Shown one piece after another: positions 1 through 11,040 of a DNA stretch of 64,000 nt (position 1 is the stretch's first letter; each line of letters starts with the position of its first letter). Origin of the DNA: Limnanthes douglasii subsp. nivea (taxonomy: Eukaryota > Streptophyta > Magnoliopsida > Brassicales > Limnanthaceae); assembly GCA_036936605.1 (NCBI GenBank), contig JAUPFV010000002.1:163982813-164046812 (forward strand). The letters are read 5' to 3'. The notes under the pieces were generated by a model, which was given only the letters and a program-made list of their open reading frames with translations, did not search any database and was not told the origin of the DNA. A program made the translations under genes and the position numbers.

Positions 1-1115
1 TTAATTTTTTTACTCAAGGGATATTACCCGATGATTCACAATTGGCCCAAAAATTGAGAAGTAAGGCCTTCAGATATATAGTACTAGATATAATTTTGTA
101 TAAAAAGACATTTAGCAGGCCATTGTTACGATCTTAAAGCAAACAAGAATCAAAAGAATTATATTGCGGGTTCAAAGCTCTGCCACGTCGAGTTTTACTT
201 GAAGGGTTCTATTGGCCTACAATCATGAACGATGCTAAAAATTTGGTTCGAGGTTGTGATGCTTGTCAGAGATTTGTCAATGTTATTCACAGGCCGGTAG
301 TGCCGCTTATGTCTATATCCGAGGCAATACCATTCGATAAATGGGGAATTAATTTGGTGGGACCTTTGATGATGGCTTCCGGAGGAAGACAGCTGATAAT
401 TGTAGTGGTTGATTATTTTACAAAGTGGGCAGAGGCAGAACCGTTATCAGGAACAAAGGCAAAGGATGTCATCAAATTCATTGTGAATAGTATATGTTAT
501 CGCTTTGGAGTTCCTCAAAGGATTACAAATGATAATGGCCGTCAGTTTAATAACAAGGAGATGGCTTCATTTTGTACTTCTAAGGGAATTCATCAATGCT
601 TTTCGACGCCTTTTCATCCTCAAGCCAATAGACAAGTGGAAGTAACAAACAGAACAATTTTACACGGCTTGAAGAAGAATCTGACGGGGCACCAGGAAAA
701 TGGCTAAATTATTTGCAAGAGGTACTTTGGGCTTATCGAACAACTCTTAGAGAGGCTACAAAGGAAACTCCTTTTGCTTTGGCATATGGAATGGATGTAG
801 TCGGCCCCATAGAATCCACGATGTAATCTTTTAGAATATCCCAATATTCTGAAAGGTCTAATAATGAAGTTCCAAGGGTGAATTTGGATTTGATTGAAGA
901 AAAAAGAGTTCGAGCTCATCTAATTATAATTTATTATCAAACTCTTATGAAAAATCGATATGATTCGAAGCTGAAAAGAAGAGCAATTAAAGAAGGTGAT
1001 AAGGTGTTGCGAAAGGTTTTCTTGCACGCAAAGGAGAAGAACCTCGGAAAAATGGCTCTGAATTGGGAAGGGCGTTGAAAGAATTAAGCTGGGGTCATAT
1101 CGTCTTTGTGATTTC
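1..1115 (+). pseudogene. Tat-lineage integrase remnant (element B1, 3' part of pol)
   Basis: Encodes the 3' end of a Ty3/gypsy polyprotein, the integrase that inserts element cDNA. The readable core (225-707) starts at MNDAKNLVRGCDACQRF, the CxxC half of the zinc-binding domain. It continues through DKWGINLVGPL, TNDNGRQF and QVEVTNRT. The second Asp and the Glu of the DDE triad are present, but the first catalytic Asp is Asn (GINLVGP where relatives have an Asp). A stop follows ENG at 707. Further pieces read AYRTTLREATKETPFALAYG and, at 878-1078, a C-terminal DLIEEKRVRAHL segment. The left end runs out of the window. The right end is cut at about 1115 by chromovirus A1. The element appears to resume at 6970. 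Clearly dead. Confidence 0.85.
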
Positions 1116-1656
1116 AACATAATGCATGCCTCTAAAACAATTAAGGCTTTTCTTGGAAATAAAATGCTTTAATATTGAAAATACAAAGTATTAATGATAT
1201 AAGCTGGAAATCAGACCCTTCCCTCATCTAAGGACGTGGCTTTTGGAGTAGATGGTCCTTGGGCTTTTATTTCAACAAATGGGCAATGGTGAAGTGAAAC
1301 AATTGCCTCATTAAAAACCTTGTCAAGAAAACCCATTGGGACAAAACTTGAACAAGGGAAAAAGAGTACAATCGAGACACTTTCTCACTTGTTGAAATCA
1401 ATTAGCTTGAATCAAGACCAAAGTGGTTTGACAAGCTTTTCCATCATACTTGCTGTTTTGATCACGTGGATTCTCTAGTTGATTAAGCAATCCTCCAACA
1501 GCTTTGTTAAATTGTTTTGCTCTTGATCGAGTTGTTGGACAAGCCGGTAAAATAAGAATATCTTCAACTTCAGGCTCATCTTCTTTTTCAAGTTGTTCAT
1601 CTGGTTCTTGCACATTTCCATGTTCTAAGCTCTTTGTGTCATCTAGGATCACATCA
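1116..1656 (-). repeat. 3' LTR of A1, truncated
   Basis: Matches the LTRs at 6099-6969, 37288-38158 and 55897-56765, but lacks the U5-side part of about 330 bp. It begins abruptly at aacataatgcatgcc. The inner end TGATGTGATCC (minus strand) abuts a purine tract. It includes the last 86 codons of pol. Confidence 0.88.
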
Positions 1657-2213
1657 TCCTCTCCCACTTGAAAATGATTTAACCTCAAATCCATTTCATC
1701 TGCGATAAAAGGAACCAAATCAGAAACATTAAAGGTAGGACTCACTTTATACTTACCTCATAGGTCAAGTTGATACGCATTATTGTTGATCTTTTTTGTT
1801 ACTTCAAATGGTCCATCAATTCTAGGCATCAATTTTGACTTCCTCTCTTCTGGAAATATTTCCTTTCTTAAGTGCACCCATACTTGATCTACAACCTCAA
1901 AAACTTCCTCACATCTTCCCTTGTTTGCTTGTTTGACATATTGCTCAATTTTCTTTTCTATGTTTTTCCTTGCATCATCATGGATCTGTTTTACAAGTTC
2001 AGCTTTCTTTTTCCCATCTATGCTAGTTCTTTCACTCAAATGCAAAGGAATTGGATCCAAAGGAGATATTGGGTTCAATCCATAAACAATTTGAAAAAGA
2101 GAGTACTTAGAAGCAGAATGCATAAAATGATTGTATGCAAATTCAACATGCGGCAACCATTCTTCCCAAGTTTTCAAGTTCTTTTCAATTAATGCACGTA
2201 GAAGAGTGGACAA
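1398..2213 (-). pseudogene. A1 integrase C-terminal region
   Basis: This is the downstream third of integrase plus the CRM-like tail. It opens just after the catalytic core with [12 protein letters not shown], then the [19 protein letters not shown] segment (an SH3-like DNA-binding fold in this family), then [17 protein letters not shown], and the terminal [17 protein letters not shown] ending at LIQAN. A TGA/TAG-type stop between 1745 and 1758 (Arg codon lost in DLRGKYK) splits it. The final 86 codons lie inside the 3' LTR. Confidence 0.85.
1657..1670 (-). promoter_or_regulatory. Polypurine tract of A1
   Basis: On the minus strand this reads CAAGTGGGAGAGGA immediately before the LTR start TGATGTGATCC. 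This is the expected position and composition of the plus-strand priming PPT. The same tract adjoins every 3' LTR of the family (38159, 56766, plus-strand copy at 19679). Confidence 0.8.
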
Positions 2214-2228
2214 AGTCCTATTTACTAC

Positions 2229-3545
2229 TTATGTTTGTCCATCAGTTTGTGGGTGACAGGTAGTAGAAAATAAAAGCTTAGTCCCTAACTTAGACCACAA
2301 AGTTTTCCAAAAGTAACTTAGAAACTTAGTGTCCCTATCTGAAACTATCGTCCTAGGCATGCCATGCAAACGAACTATCTCTTTAAAGAACAGATTAGCA
2401 ATGTGCAACGCATCATCAGTTTTGTGACAAGCAACAAAGTGTGCCATTTTAGAGAATCGATCAACAACCACAAAAATTGAATCCTTACCAGTTCTAGTCC
2501 TAGGCAATCCAACTACAAAGTCCATAGATATATCATTCCAAGGATGCGTAGGAATAGGTAAAGGAGTATACAAACCGTGGGATTGAACCTTAGATTTGGC
2601 TTGTTTGCAAGTAGCACATCTGTCACAGATTCTTTCAACATCCCTCCTCATATATGGCCAATAGAAGGGATCCAGCATTACCTTGAGAGTTTTAGCTATT
2701 CCAAAATGTCCCATTAAGCCTCCTCCATGGGCTTCTCTAACAAGTAAATCTCTCATGGAACAATTAGGCACACACAAACGTTTATCACAGAATAAGAATC
2801 CTTCATGCCTATAGAACTGCCCTGAAGCAAACTTTTCACATGCTTGATACACCTTTCCAAAATCAGAATCATTTTCATATAAACTCTTAATATGATCAAA
2901 TCCTAAAATCTTAGCTTCAAGAGTAGTGATTAAGGCATACCTTCTGGACAATGCATCAGCAACAATATTTTCTTTACCTTGTTTGTATTTGATGACATAT
3001 GGAAATGTTTCAATAAATTCTATCCACCTTGCATGTCTTTTGTTAAGTTTTTGCTGACCTTTTAGGTCTTTGAGAGATCCATGGTCAGTATGTATGACAA
3101 ACTCCTTTGGCCACAAGTAATGCTGCCATGTTTGCAAAGCTCGAACCAAGGCATACAACTCATTGTCATAAGTAGGATAGTTTTGAGTAGCTCCTCCAAG
3201 CTTTTCACTGAAATAAGCTATGGGCTTTTTATCCTGCATCAAAACAGCTCCAATCCCAATTCTAGAAGCATCACATTCAATCTCAAAAGTTTTAAGAAGA
3301 TCAGGTAATGTCAAGACAGGAGCATGAGTAAGCTTCTCTTTTAAGGATTGAAATGCTTCTTCTTGAGCTTGTTCCCGCTTCAAACCAACGTCCTTCTTTA
3401 TTATTTCAGTGAGTGGTGCAGCTAAGGTGCTGAAATCTTTGACAAAACACCTATAAAATCCTGCAAGGCCGTGGAAGCTTCTCACTTCTCCAACTGTTTT
3501 TGGACTTGGCCATTCGCGGATTGCCTTAACCTTTTCCTCATCCAC
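2229..3545 (-). pseudogene. A1 RNase H and integrase (zinc finger and core)
   Basis: The 438-codon open segment begins in the RT thumb ([20 protein letters not shown]). It continues with RNase H ([54 protein letters not shown]). Integrase follows with its H-H-C-C finger ([13 protein letters not shown], then CDRCATC) and core ([21 protein letters not shown]). It stops at QTDGQT: the codon for the third catalytic residue, Glu of TEVVNR, has become TAA. The integrase is therefore inactivated exactly at its active site. Confidence 0.88.
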
Positions 3546-4020
3546 CTTAATACCATCTGCACTTATAACAAAACCTAAAAAGACAAGATTATCGGTACAA
3601 AAAGTGCATTTCTTAAGATTAGCATAGAGATTTTCCTTCCTAAGTACACTTCAAATCAATTTCAGATGGTGAACATGTTCTTCTAAGCACTTGCTGTAAA
3701 TTAAGATGTCATCGAAATATACTACAACAAAAACTCCTGTATAACCCCTTAGAACATGATTCATTAACCGCATGAATGTACTAGGTGCATTAGTCAGCCC
3801 AAATGGCATTACTAACCATTCATATAGTCCATGCTTTGTTTTAAATGCAGTTTTCCACTCACCCCTTTCTTTCATCCTAATTTGGTGATAACCACTTTTA
3901 AGATCAATCTTAGAAAAAATGCTAGACCATGCAATTTATCTAACATATCATCTAATCTAGGTATAGGATGGCGATACTTTACTGTTATGTTGTTGATGAC
4001 TCTGCAATCAACACACATTC
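3546..4020 (-). pseudogene. A1 reverse transcriptase core
   Basis: RT palm with [34 protein letters not shown] and the catalytic YFDD in [13 protein letters not shown] (3651-3875). Flanking RT sequence is readable, but it is interrupted by nonsense changes. A stop lies just after HHLKLI where other copies have LSVLRKENL, and the Trp of WRMCVDC at 4022 is a stop. The same region in A6 (20637-22007) is open, so these are copy-specific lesions. Confidence 0.85.
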
Positions 4021-4021
4021 T

Positions 4022-5248
4022 TCAGCTTCCATCTTTCTTGGGCACAAGTAGAACTGGTACCGCACAAGGACTCATGCTTTCACAGATATGTCCTTTTTCC
4101 ATCAGTTCACCGATTTGCCTTTGAAATTCTTTTGTCTCCACTGGATTAGTTCTATAAGCAGGTCTGTTAGGAAGGGAGGCTCCTGGTAAAAAATCTATTT
4201 GGTGTTCGATGCCTCTAATTGGTCGAAGCCCCTTTGGATTGTCTTCAGGGAATACATCTTCCAATTCCTGCAAGAGAGAAGTCATCTCACTCGGCAACAC
4301 CGGTGTCAAGTTTGTTAAACTCATAAGGGTTTCCTTATACACAAAAAGTAACATAGGTTGCTTAGAGAATAATGCTTTCTTAACCTCGCCAGATTTTGCA
4401 TAGAAATTCGAATGTTTAGTTACCCGACTTTCCTTGTTCTGCATATGCTTTTGATCTTGGTAAAATTCTCGTGGAGTCATGGGAACTAGAGTGGTTTTCC
4501 TTCCATGAAACTCAAATGTATAGCGATTAGTGAATCCATCATGGATAACCTTTCGATCAGATTGCCATGGTCTTCCTAACAGTATGTGACTAGCCTCCAT
4601 TGGTAGAACATCACATAAAACTTCATCTCCTTTAGCAGGTCGCTCTAAGTGTTCTTCGGAAGAATAAGACACAATTTCTTCTTCCTCTGAAATTATTTCT
4701 CCATTATCTAGAATTGTCATAATCTTTATAGTAGAACACTCATTAGCATAATGTCCCATCCCTTTGCACTTGAAACACTTAACATCACGAGTTCTGATTG
4801 CAACCTCTTTAGGTTTGCCCTTGTTATCAATAGACAGTGGTGTTCTAGATTTTTGGTTCACCTCTACGTAGCTTCCTTTCTGATAATTGGTCTTCTCATC
4901 TTTTGAATAACTTGGCTTAATTGTTACTTCCCCTGAACCGTAACTTGATCTTGAGGGGTTCTTTCTTTTAACTTGTTGTTCAAATAGCAAATCTTTGTGT
5001 AGCATCTCTTCTAGTTCAACATAATACCGAGTTTCCAATCTGTCTTGAATTTCTCTATTTAAACCCCCTAGAAACCTTGACATTGTTGCCTCTCTATCTT
5101 CTGAAATATCAGCTCGCAACATTAAGGTCTCCATTTCTTGATAATACTCTTCAACAAATCGACTTCCTTGTGTTAATCTCCTCAGCTTTAGATGCAGCTC
5201 ACGGTGGTAATGACTAGGAATAAACCTCTTCCGCATAATGGTTTTCAT
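4022..5248 (-). pseudogene. A1 gag C-terminus, zinc knuckle, deleted protease and RT N-terminus
   Basis: Contains the second half of gag (MRKRFIPSHYHRELHLKLRR, EEYYQEMETLMLRADISED) and the nucleocapsid CCHC knuckle (CFKCKGMGHYANEC). It then jumps from an acidic linker to DEVLCDVLPMEASHILLGRP, the end of the protease. The protease active-site segment (LIIDGGSCTN in A3) is missing, although the reading frame stays open across the deletion. RT then begins ([33 protein letters not shown]). Open over 408 codons but non-functional as a protease. Confidence 0.85.
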
Positions 5249-5770
5249 TTCTGCCCATGATTCTATAGGATGTTCCCCATGAGGTAACTAGATGATCCCA
5301 CCAACTATGAGCATAATCATAAAATTCAGTAGCAGCCATTCTTACTCGATTGGTCTCCGTGTAGTGTTGAACGTTGAAAACGAGTTCAATCTTCTTTTCC
5401 CTTTCCAAATAGGCATCTGGATCGTTTTTTCCATGGAATGGTGGAATCTTAATCTTGAGACCTCCAAGATTGTCACGCACACGTTCGTTGCCCTCTCTTG
5501 TACGTCTATGGTGCCTTCTATGGCTGTTTCGAGACGAGTTGCTCATGCGTTCATAATATTCAACAGCGACTTCATTTCTGAATTGTTCAGGTAGTTCATG
5601 GTTTCTTCTTGGATTGGTTTGTCGTGAACAGTTCCGCTCGTGGTCAGTGTTTGATTGAAGCTCTTCGCGAAAGGCATCTATCTTGGTGTCTATCAACTTT
5701 GTCATAGCTTCAATTAGAACTTGTTGTTATTGAAATTACTGTTTTCTGCATCATTTGAATTAGACATCTT
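5214..5770 (-). pseudogene. A1 gag N-terminal region
   Basis: Structural capsid-type protein that packages element RNA. The start is read by comparison with A2, MSNSNDAENSNFNNN at about 5768. A 1-base deletion right after this stretch breaks the frame, and the open part resumes at 5705 (MTKLIDTKIDAFREEL). It has an Arg-rich stretch (NSHRRHHRRTREGNERVRD) and then the retrotransposon gag core (LKIKIPPFHGKNDPDAYLE). The frame is broken again near 5275, where the RRRNEEHP segment of other copies is lost. Confidence 0.83.
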
Positions 5771-6084
5771 TTTCTACAAAACAAAACAAAAACAAATCAC
5801 CAGCAACAAGTCCTTGGAAAGTTCTTCAATTTATTTAAAACCATAAAACGTATCCAAATCTGTTTTCCTAAGAATATTAAGAGATAAGTTTCACAACAAC
5901 ACCTAAAAACGATTTTCTACGATTTTAAATCTCAAACAACTATAACCAGGGTGAAACAGATCAGAATTTCGTGATTCAAAATGAAATCATCACACTAACA
6001 CTCAAATCTTCACAAACAAACTGATAATATAAAATAGATGGAGAAAAATTAATGAGAAAGAGAATACCCAACTTTCAGAATGTT
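5771..6084 (-). other. A1 untranslated leader
   Basis: About 310 bp between the PBS and the gag start, conserved in A2 (41869-42116) and A3 (61166-61423), with phrases such as cacgattttaaatctcaaac. No ORF. The leader would carry packaging and dimerisation signals in such elements, but none can be defined from sequence alone. Confidence 0.7.
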
Positions 6085-6096
6085 GCTCTGATACCA
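6085..6096 (-). promoter_or_regulatory. Primer-binding site of A1
   Basis: The minus strand reads TGGTATCAGAGC, the standard plant LTR-retrotransposon site complementary to the 3' end of initiator tRNA-Met. It starts two bases after the LTR end GTTTATCA, as expected for minus-strand DNA priming. Confidence 0.92.
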
Positions 6097-6098
6097 CT

Positions 6099-6969
6099 TG
6101 ATAAACTCCTCTTATAATCGGCACTCTGAAATGGGATAGGGATAACTTTGCAACCAGGAACCCAAAAGGATTCAAGGATAAAAATATGTGGATCGATAGG
6201 TCACACAAAGGTTGTGGAAAGGCCTTTGATATTCCAACTGATCTTCCTTTGGATATGACGCACCAAATGAAGAACATGTTTTCTTGTGGATATTACACAC
6301 CAACAAGAGAAGAGTAAAACTTAAGAAGTTTTTTCAGAATCAAAGATAGTCTAACCATTCGAATTCTGAGTACATAGTTTTTATAGGAGAAAGAACTAGC
6401 CTTGAACACAATTAAGGCTGTTCTTGGAAACATAATGCATGCCTCTAAAACAATTAAGGCTTTTCTTGGAAACAAAATGCTTTAATATTGAAAATACAAA
6501 GTATTAATGATATAAGATGAAAATCAGACCCTTCCCTCCTCCAAGGACGTGGCTTTTGGTGTAGATGGGCCTTGGGCTTTTATTTCAACAAATGGGCAAT
6601 GGTGAAGTGAAACAATTGCCTCATTAAAAACCTTGTCAAGAAAACCCATTGGGACAAAACTTGAACAAGGGAGAAAGAGTACAATCGAGACACTTTCTCA
6701 TTTGTTGAAATCAATTAGCTTGAATCAAGACCAAAGTGGTTTGACAAGCTTTTCCACCATACTTGCTGTTTTGATCACGTGGATTCTCTAGTTGACTAAG
6801 CAATCCTCCAACAGCTTTGTTAAATTGTTTTGCTCTTGATCGAGTTGTTGGACCAGCCGGTAAAATAAGACTATCTTCAACTTCAAGCTCATCTTCTTTT
6901 TCAAGTTGTTCATCTGGTTCTTGCACATTTCCATGTTCTAAGCTCCTTGTGTCATCTAGGATCACATCA
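6099..6969 (-). repeat. 5' LTR of A1
   Basis: 871 bp, from TGATGTGATCC to GTTTATCA on the minus strand, with terminal TGAT/ATCA. Because the LTR carries the last codons of pol, this 5' copy contains an orphan ORF (6711-6965) ending LIQAN. A TATA box (CTATAAAAAC) lies at 6377-6386, so U3 is about 590 bp and R-U5 about 280 bp. Downstream of the pol stop is a second purine tract followed by TGATTTCC, which is not the LTR start. Confidence 0.9.
6377..6386 (-). promoter_or_regulatory. LTR TATA box
   Basis: CTATAAAAAC on the minus strand, conserved in the other LTRs (for example 42411-42420 and 61717-61726). It is the likely RNA polymerase II promoter of the element. The start site should lie about 25-30 bases further along the minus strand. 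Confidence 0.6.
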
Positions 6970-7199
6970 AAAGCTTAACTCTTTGAGATTTTTTAGAAGA
7001 GCTACTGTGTTTATCAGTTTCGCTAGGGTATATAAGGTGGTAAGTTTACATTTTGTAATTATTTTGTTTTTAGAATTTACCATCAAATAATATGTAAAGA
7101 GAATGATAAAATAGAGAAATCGTTTGTCATTGAGATTAATTCGTTAAGGTACAAAAAGAAAATTCTTAATATAACAGAGACAAAAAAGTAATGAAATTA
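6970..7199. other. AT-rich B1 flank without genes
   Basis: About 230 bp between the outer end of the A1 5' LTR and the acidic tail of the B1 antisense ORF. No ORF or recognisable motif. By position it should be B1 sequence lying between pol and the antisense ORF. Confidence 0.45.
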
Positions 7200-7992
7200 A
7201 TCAGAGGACACTTCCTCCTCGGACGATTCCTCCTCTGAAGATGATGAATCAGGAACAGGGTCGCAAGCTTCACTTCAGCAGTTCAGTAGCATGATTAGCC
7301 TAGAGTTTGTTCACTTCTGCCTCATGAGAGTTCTTCAGCAACTCTGTATCAACAATGTGTGTGATTTGCAGATGATTCTTTATGCAAAGAGTACCTTTAA
7401 TGATTTCGGACTTTGCCATTACATACGCATGAAATTGCTCAACTAACTTGTCGTGCAAATCTTCTCTGAATTCCTTCTCAGCCCAAGCGGCAAGCTTTTG
7501 GAAAATCTCCTTGGCAGCTGGACGACATGTTGAGTAACGCTTTGAAATTTCTGAAATAGTTAGAAAAAGAGATACTAAAAAAATGGTGTATTTTTTCAGA
7601 ATCTATAAGTTTCGAGGGGCTTACGATTGCTTCTCCAGGCGAGAGTTAGTTTTGAAGGATTGGCTTCGAAAATTGCTTTGCCATTCTCCCACGCTCCTGA
7701 TATAAAGACGAATTTCTGCTTCCAGAATTTGTCAGCCTCTAAGAGATCATCAATGATCTTGAGATCATCCATCAGGGTGAGGTAGTAAAAAGGAAGCTTC
7801 GGACCTTTAGATAACTGGGTCAAGGAGAAGAAGTCTTTGATGTTGATGGGAATTTGAGATAGTCGAGATGACACAATCACTGACATAAGGGTGAACCACT
7901 GATTTGGTGTCACCTGAGTAGGATATAAGCTCAACAGTTCGAAGTATTTCACGATCATAGGATCTAGTGGAAACCGAAGACCCTAGTTTCTT
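7200..7992 (-). pseudogene. Antisense extra ORF of Tat element B1 (fragment)
   Basis: On the minus strand, 7958-7596 encodes 120 residues including SLYPTQVTPNQWFTLM, LPFYYLTLMDD and DKFWKQKFVFISGAWE. This pattern resembles the plant-specific proteins that Pfam labels putative gypsy-type transposon (Transposase_28); that match is from memory. After a gap it continues toward a serine/acidic tail ending SSSSEEESSEEEVSS at about 7202. The acidic tail matches those of B2 (11731) and B4 (55790). Its orientation is opposite to B1 pol. The function of such accessory ORFs is unknown. The right end is cut by A5 at about 7993. Confidence 0.65.
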
Positions 7993-8931
7993 ATAAAATA
8001 AAATAGAAAAATTAATAAGAAAGAGAATACCCAACTTTCAGAATGTTGCTCTGATACCACTTGATAAACTCCTCCTAGAATCGACACTCTGAAATGGGAT
8101 AGGGATAACTTTGCAACCAGGAACCCAAAAGGATTCAAGGATCAAAGGATGTGGATCGATAGGTCACACAAAGGCTGTGGAAAGGCCTTTGATATTCCAA
8201 TTGATCTTCCTTTGGATATGACGCACCAAATGAAGAACAGGTTTTCTTGTGGATATTACACACCAACAAGAGAAGAGTAAAACTTAAGAAGTTTTTTCAG
8301 AATAAAAAATAGTCTAACCATTTGAATTATGAGTACATAGTTTTTATAGGAGAAAGAACTAGCCTTGAACACAATTAAGGCTGTTCTTGGAAACATAATG
8401 CATGCCTCTAAAACAATTAAGGCTTTTCTTGGAAACAAAATGCTTTAATATTGAAAATACAAAGTATTAATGATATAAGATGAAAATCAGACCCTTCCCT
8501 CCTCCAAGGACGTGGCTTTTGGTGTAGATGGGCCTTGGGCTTTTATTTCAACAAATGGGCAATGGTGAAGTGAAACAATTGCCTCATTAAAAACCTTGTC
8601 AAGAAAACCCATTGGGACAAAACTTGAACAAGGGAGAAAGAGTACAATCGAGACACTTTCTCATTTGTTGAAATCAATTAGCTTGAATCAAGACCAAAGT
8701 GGTTTGACAAGCTTTCCACCATACTTGCTGTTTTGATCACGTGGATTCTCTAGTTGACTAAGCAATCCTCCAACAGCTTTGTTAAATTGTTTTGCTCTTG
8801 ATCGAGTTGTTGGACCAGCCGGTAAAATAAGAATATCTTCAACTTTAAGCTCATCTTCTTTTTCAAGTTGTTCATCTGGTTCTTGCACATTTCCATGTTC
8901 TAAGCTCCTTGTGTCATCTAGGATCACATCA
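7993..8931 (-). mobile_element. Chromovirus A5: 5' LTR, PBS and short leader only
   Basis: A full-length LTR (8062-8931, 870 bp, TGATGTGATCC to GTTTATCA) is followed on the minus strand by an intact PBS (8048-8059, TGGTATCAGAGC) and about 55 bp of leader. Homology then stops at about 7993 inside the B1 antisense ORF, with gag and pol absent. This is a truncated element end, not a solo LTR, because the PBS is retained. Confidence 0.85.
8048..8059 (-). promoter_or_regulatory. Primer-binding site of A5
   Basis: TGGTATCAGAGC on the minus strand, two bases from the LTR end. Identical to the A1 site. Confidence 0.9.
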
Positions 8932-9101
8932 ATGTGGATTCTGTAGTTGATTAAGCAATCCTCCAACAGCTTTGTTAAATTGTTTTGCTCTTGATCGAGT
9001 TGTTGGACCAGCTGGTAAAATAAGAATATCTTCAACTTCAAGCTCATCTTCTTTTTCAAGTTGTTCATCTGGTTCTTGCACATTTCCATGTTCTAAGCTC
9101 A
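8932..9101 (-). repeat. CRM-A LTR U3 fragment
   Basis: About 170 bp matching the pol-coding part of the LTR (from the [15 protein letters not shown] codons to the LINQLENP region), joined head-to-tail to the A5 LTR. A chance 133-codon ORF (8688-9089) runs across the joint. The right edge meets B2 at a short repeat of catgttctaag. Confidence 0.8.
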
Positions 9102-9830
9102 TGTTCTAAGACTTGAAAAGTTGGCTTTGGCTTTAGTGGTTGTTGCTAGAAAAATGCACCCTTATTTTCAAGCTCATACTATTGAGGTTCAAACCTCTTT
9201 TCCACTAAAGAATGTGTTATAAGGCCCAGATCTATATGGAAGGATGACTAAGTGGTCAGGAGATTTGGGAGATTTCGATATCACTTTTTCTCCTCGAATG
9301 GCTATTAAAGCTCAAGCTTTGGCTGATTTTCTTGTTGAATTCCATTCAAGCAAGTCAGATGAGGAGACATATAAAGAGGTCTTGCTAGAAAATTTGATGT
9401 CGGTGGTTCGAACTGATGCTGGTTCTAGTAATTTAGGATCCAATCCATGAGTGCAGTTAATTGCTCCTTTTGGGGAGGCAATGTATCAAGCTATTAAATT
9501 TGGTTTTAATGCGTCGAATAATGAGGTTGAACATAAAGCTGTATTTGCTGGTTTAAGGCTCGCTAATATTTGTGGAGCAATAATAGTGCGATTAGAGATA
9601 GATTCACAATTAGTAGCTAATCATACGACATACATTTTTTAGGCTAAGAAAGATTATTTAATTTTGTATTTGCATGAACTTTGAAATTTGGCTCTCCTAT
9701 TTTATAAAGTGAAAGTAGAACATATTAATTGAGGAGATAACACAGTTGCTGATTCTTTAGCAACAGTTGTTTATACAGAAGAATATCATTGGATATTATT
9801 ACATGAGAGTCCTTCCATTTTAACCTGATT
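9102..9830 (+). pseudogene. Tat element B2: RNase H end and second (archaeal-type) RNase H
   Basis: First comes the end of the ordinary RNase H/connection (LEKLALALVVVARKMHPYFQ, MTKWSGDLGDFDITFSPR, AIKAQALADFLVEFHSS). Then comes a second RNase H: VVRTDAGSS (first Asp), NNEVEHKAVFAGLRLA (Glu), LEIDSQLVANH (Asp) and DNTVADSLA (Asp). Such a dual RNase H between RT and integrase is the known signature of the Tat/Ogre lineage. In-frame stops at 9448 and 9640 break it. The 5' half of the element is absent, cut at the LTR fragment. Confidence 0.85.
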
Positions 9831-11040
9831 AGAGCAATGTAAATTACGCGGAGGAGGTATTTATCACTTCATATACTAAACGAGGTGATTGGAGAATGGA
9901 TATCCTTAAATTTTTGCTAAGGGGAATGTTAACTCAATATCTACAGTTGGCTAAAAAATTAATGTACAAAGCTCATGGGTATGTTGTGTTGGATGGAGTA
10001 TTGTACAAGAAATATTTGAGCAAACCATTGCTACGTTGTTGGGGAAAGAAATAATCTCAAGAGATTTTGTCTAAGGTGTATGATGGTGAGGGTTCGCACA
10101 TTGTGGTTTCACGTCTTTAGCATGTCGGGCTTTGTTGTTAGGGTATCATTGGGCTTTAATTATGAATGATACTAAAGTTATAGTTCGAGATTGTGATACT
10201 TGTCAGCGTTTTACCCAATCTATTCACAAACCAACAGTACCACTTACGTCTGTTTCCGAAGCAATCCCTTTTGAGAGGTGGGAAATATATTTGGTAGGGC
10301 CATTGCCTATGGCAAATGACCATTGTGGCTGTGGCTGTTATTAAGTTCATTATGAACAATATTTGATGCCTTTTGTGAGTGCCTCGAAAAATCACTACGG
10401 ATAACGGTCCTCAATTCAATAATACATAAATGATTTCTTTTTATGCTTCGAAGGGAATAATATAATATTTTTCTACACCTTTTCATCCTCAAGCAAATGG
10501 TCAAGTAGAACTGACTAATAGATCTATTTTGGGAGGTTTGAAGAATAATCTAAAAGGTGCTGCAGGTAATGACCTAATTATTTGCAAGAGATGTTGTGGG
10601 CTTATCTTACGACTCCTAGAGAGGCTACTCAAGAAATACTTTTTCCCTTGGTATATATGGGAAGGATGCTGTTAGTCCTGCATAATCTACTTTACCTTCT
10701 TATAGAGTACTCTAATATTCCGAAGAGGTGCATGAAGAGGCAAGAAGAACAGAGTTAGATTTGATAGAGGAGAAAAGAGTTAAATCTCATTTGAATATGA
10801 CTCATTATCGAACTTTGATGAGGTCCGATATAATTCAAAAGGTGAGGAGAAGGGATTTTAAAGTGGGTAATAAAGTCTTAAGAAAGGTATTCCTCCATAC
10901 AAAGGATAAATGAGTTGGTAAGATGGCCCCAAATTGGGAGGGTCCTTATGTTGTGATGGAGGGGATAAAGCTGGGAACATATCGTCTTTTTTATGAGCAT
11001 GGAAGAATGCTTCAAGATCCTTAGAATATACAACACCTGA
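9831..11040 (+). pseudogene. B2 integrase
   Basis: Integrase finger half (MNDTKVIVRDCDTCQRF), then core start ERWEIYLVGPLPMA, where the first catalytic Asp is replaced (EIYLVGP). A deletion follows (10320-10370 lacks the VDYFSKW part). Then TTDNGPQFNN-like sequence near 10400, QVELTNRSI-like sequence near 10505, and the C-terminal ELDLIEEKRVKSHL piece (10728-10913). Multiple stops. Same family as 1-1115 and 14800-15355. Confidence 0.83.

Larger units (their letters stand above)
1116..6969 (-). mobile_element. CRM-type Ty3/gypsy chromovirus A1 (3' LTR truncated)
   Basis: Read on the minus strand the order is 5' LTR (6969-6099), PBS, leader, gag, protease remnant, RT, RNase H, integrase, PPT and a truncated 3' LTR (1656-1116). 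Assignment to the CRM lineage is inference from the integrase C-terminus (LRLNHFQVGEDD then TTRSRAKQ), the lack of a classical chromodomain, and pol running into the 3' LTR. Several nonsense changes interrupt the polyprotein and most of the protease is deleted (the junction near 4625 joins DVLP-side sequence directly to the AKG/RSK region), so the copy cannot be autonomous. The element lies between B1 integrase on the left and the B1 antisense ORF on the right, so it was inserted into B1. No target duplication can be checked because the outer 330 bp or so of the 3' LTR are missing. Confidence 0.88.

Noticed and set aside
6527..6545. Purine tract GGAGGAGGGAAGGG followed by TGATTTCC, first taken as the PPT and start of a 428-bp LTR.
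   Set aside because: Both LTRs of A2 and A3 extend about 440 bp beyond it with matching ends, so it is internal to the LTR. Its conservation is noted but it is not the boundary.
8688..9089. 133-codon ORF on the minus strand.
   Set aside because: It is a chance readthrough of two head-to-tail LTR fragments, not a gene.
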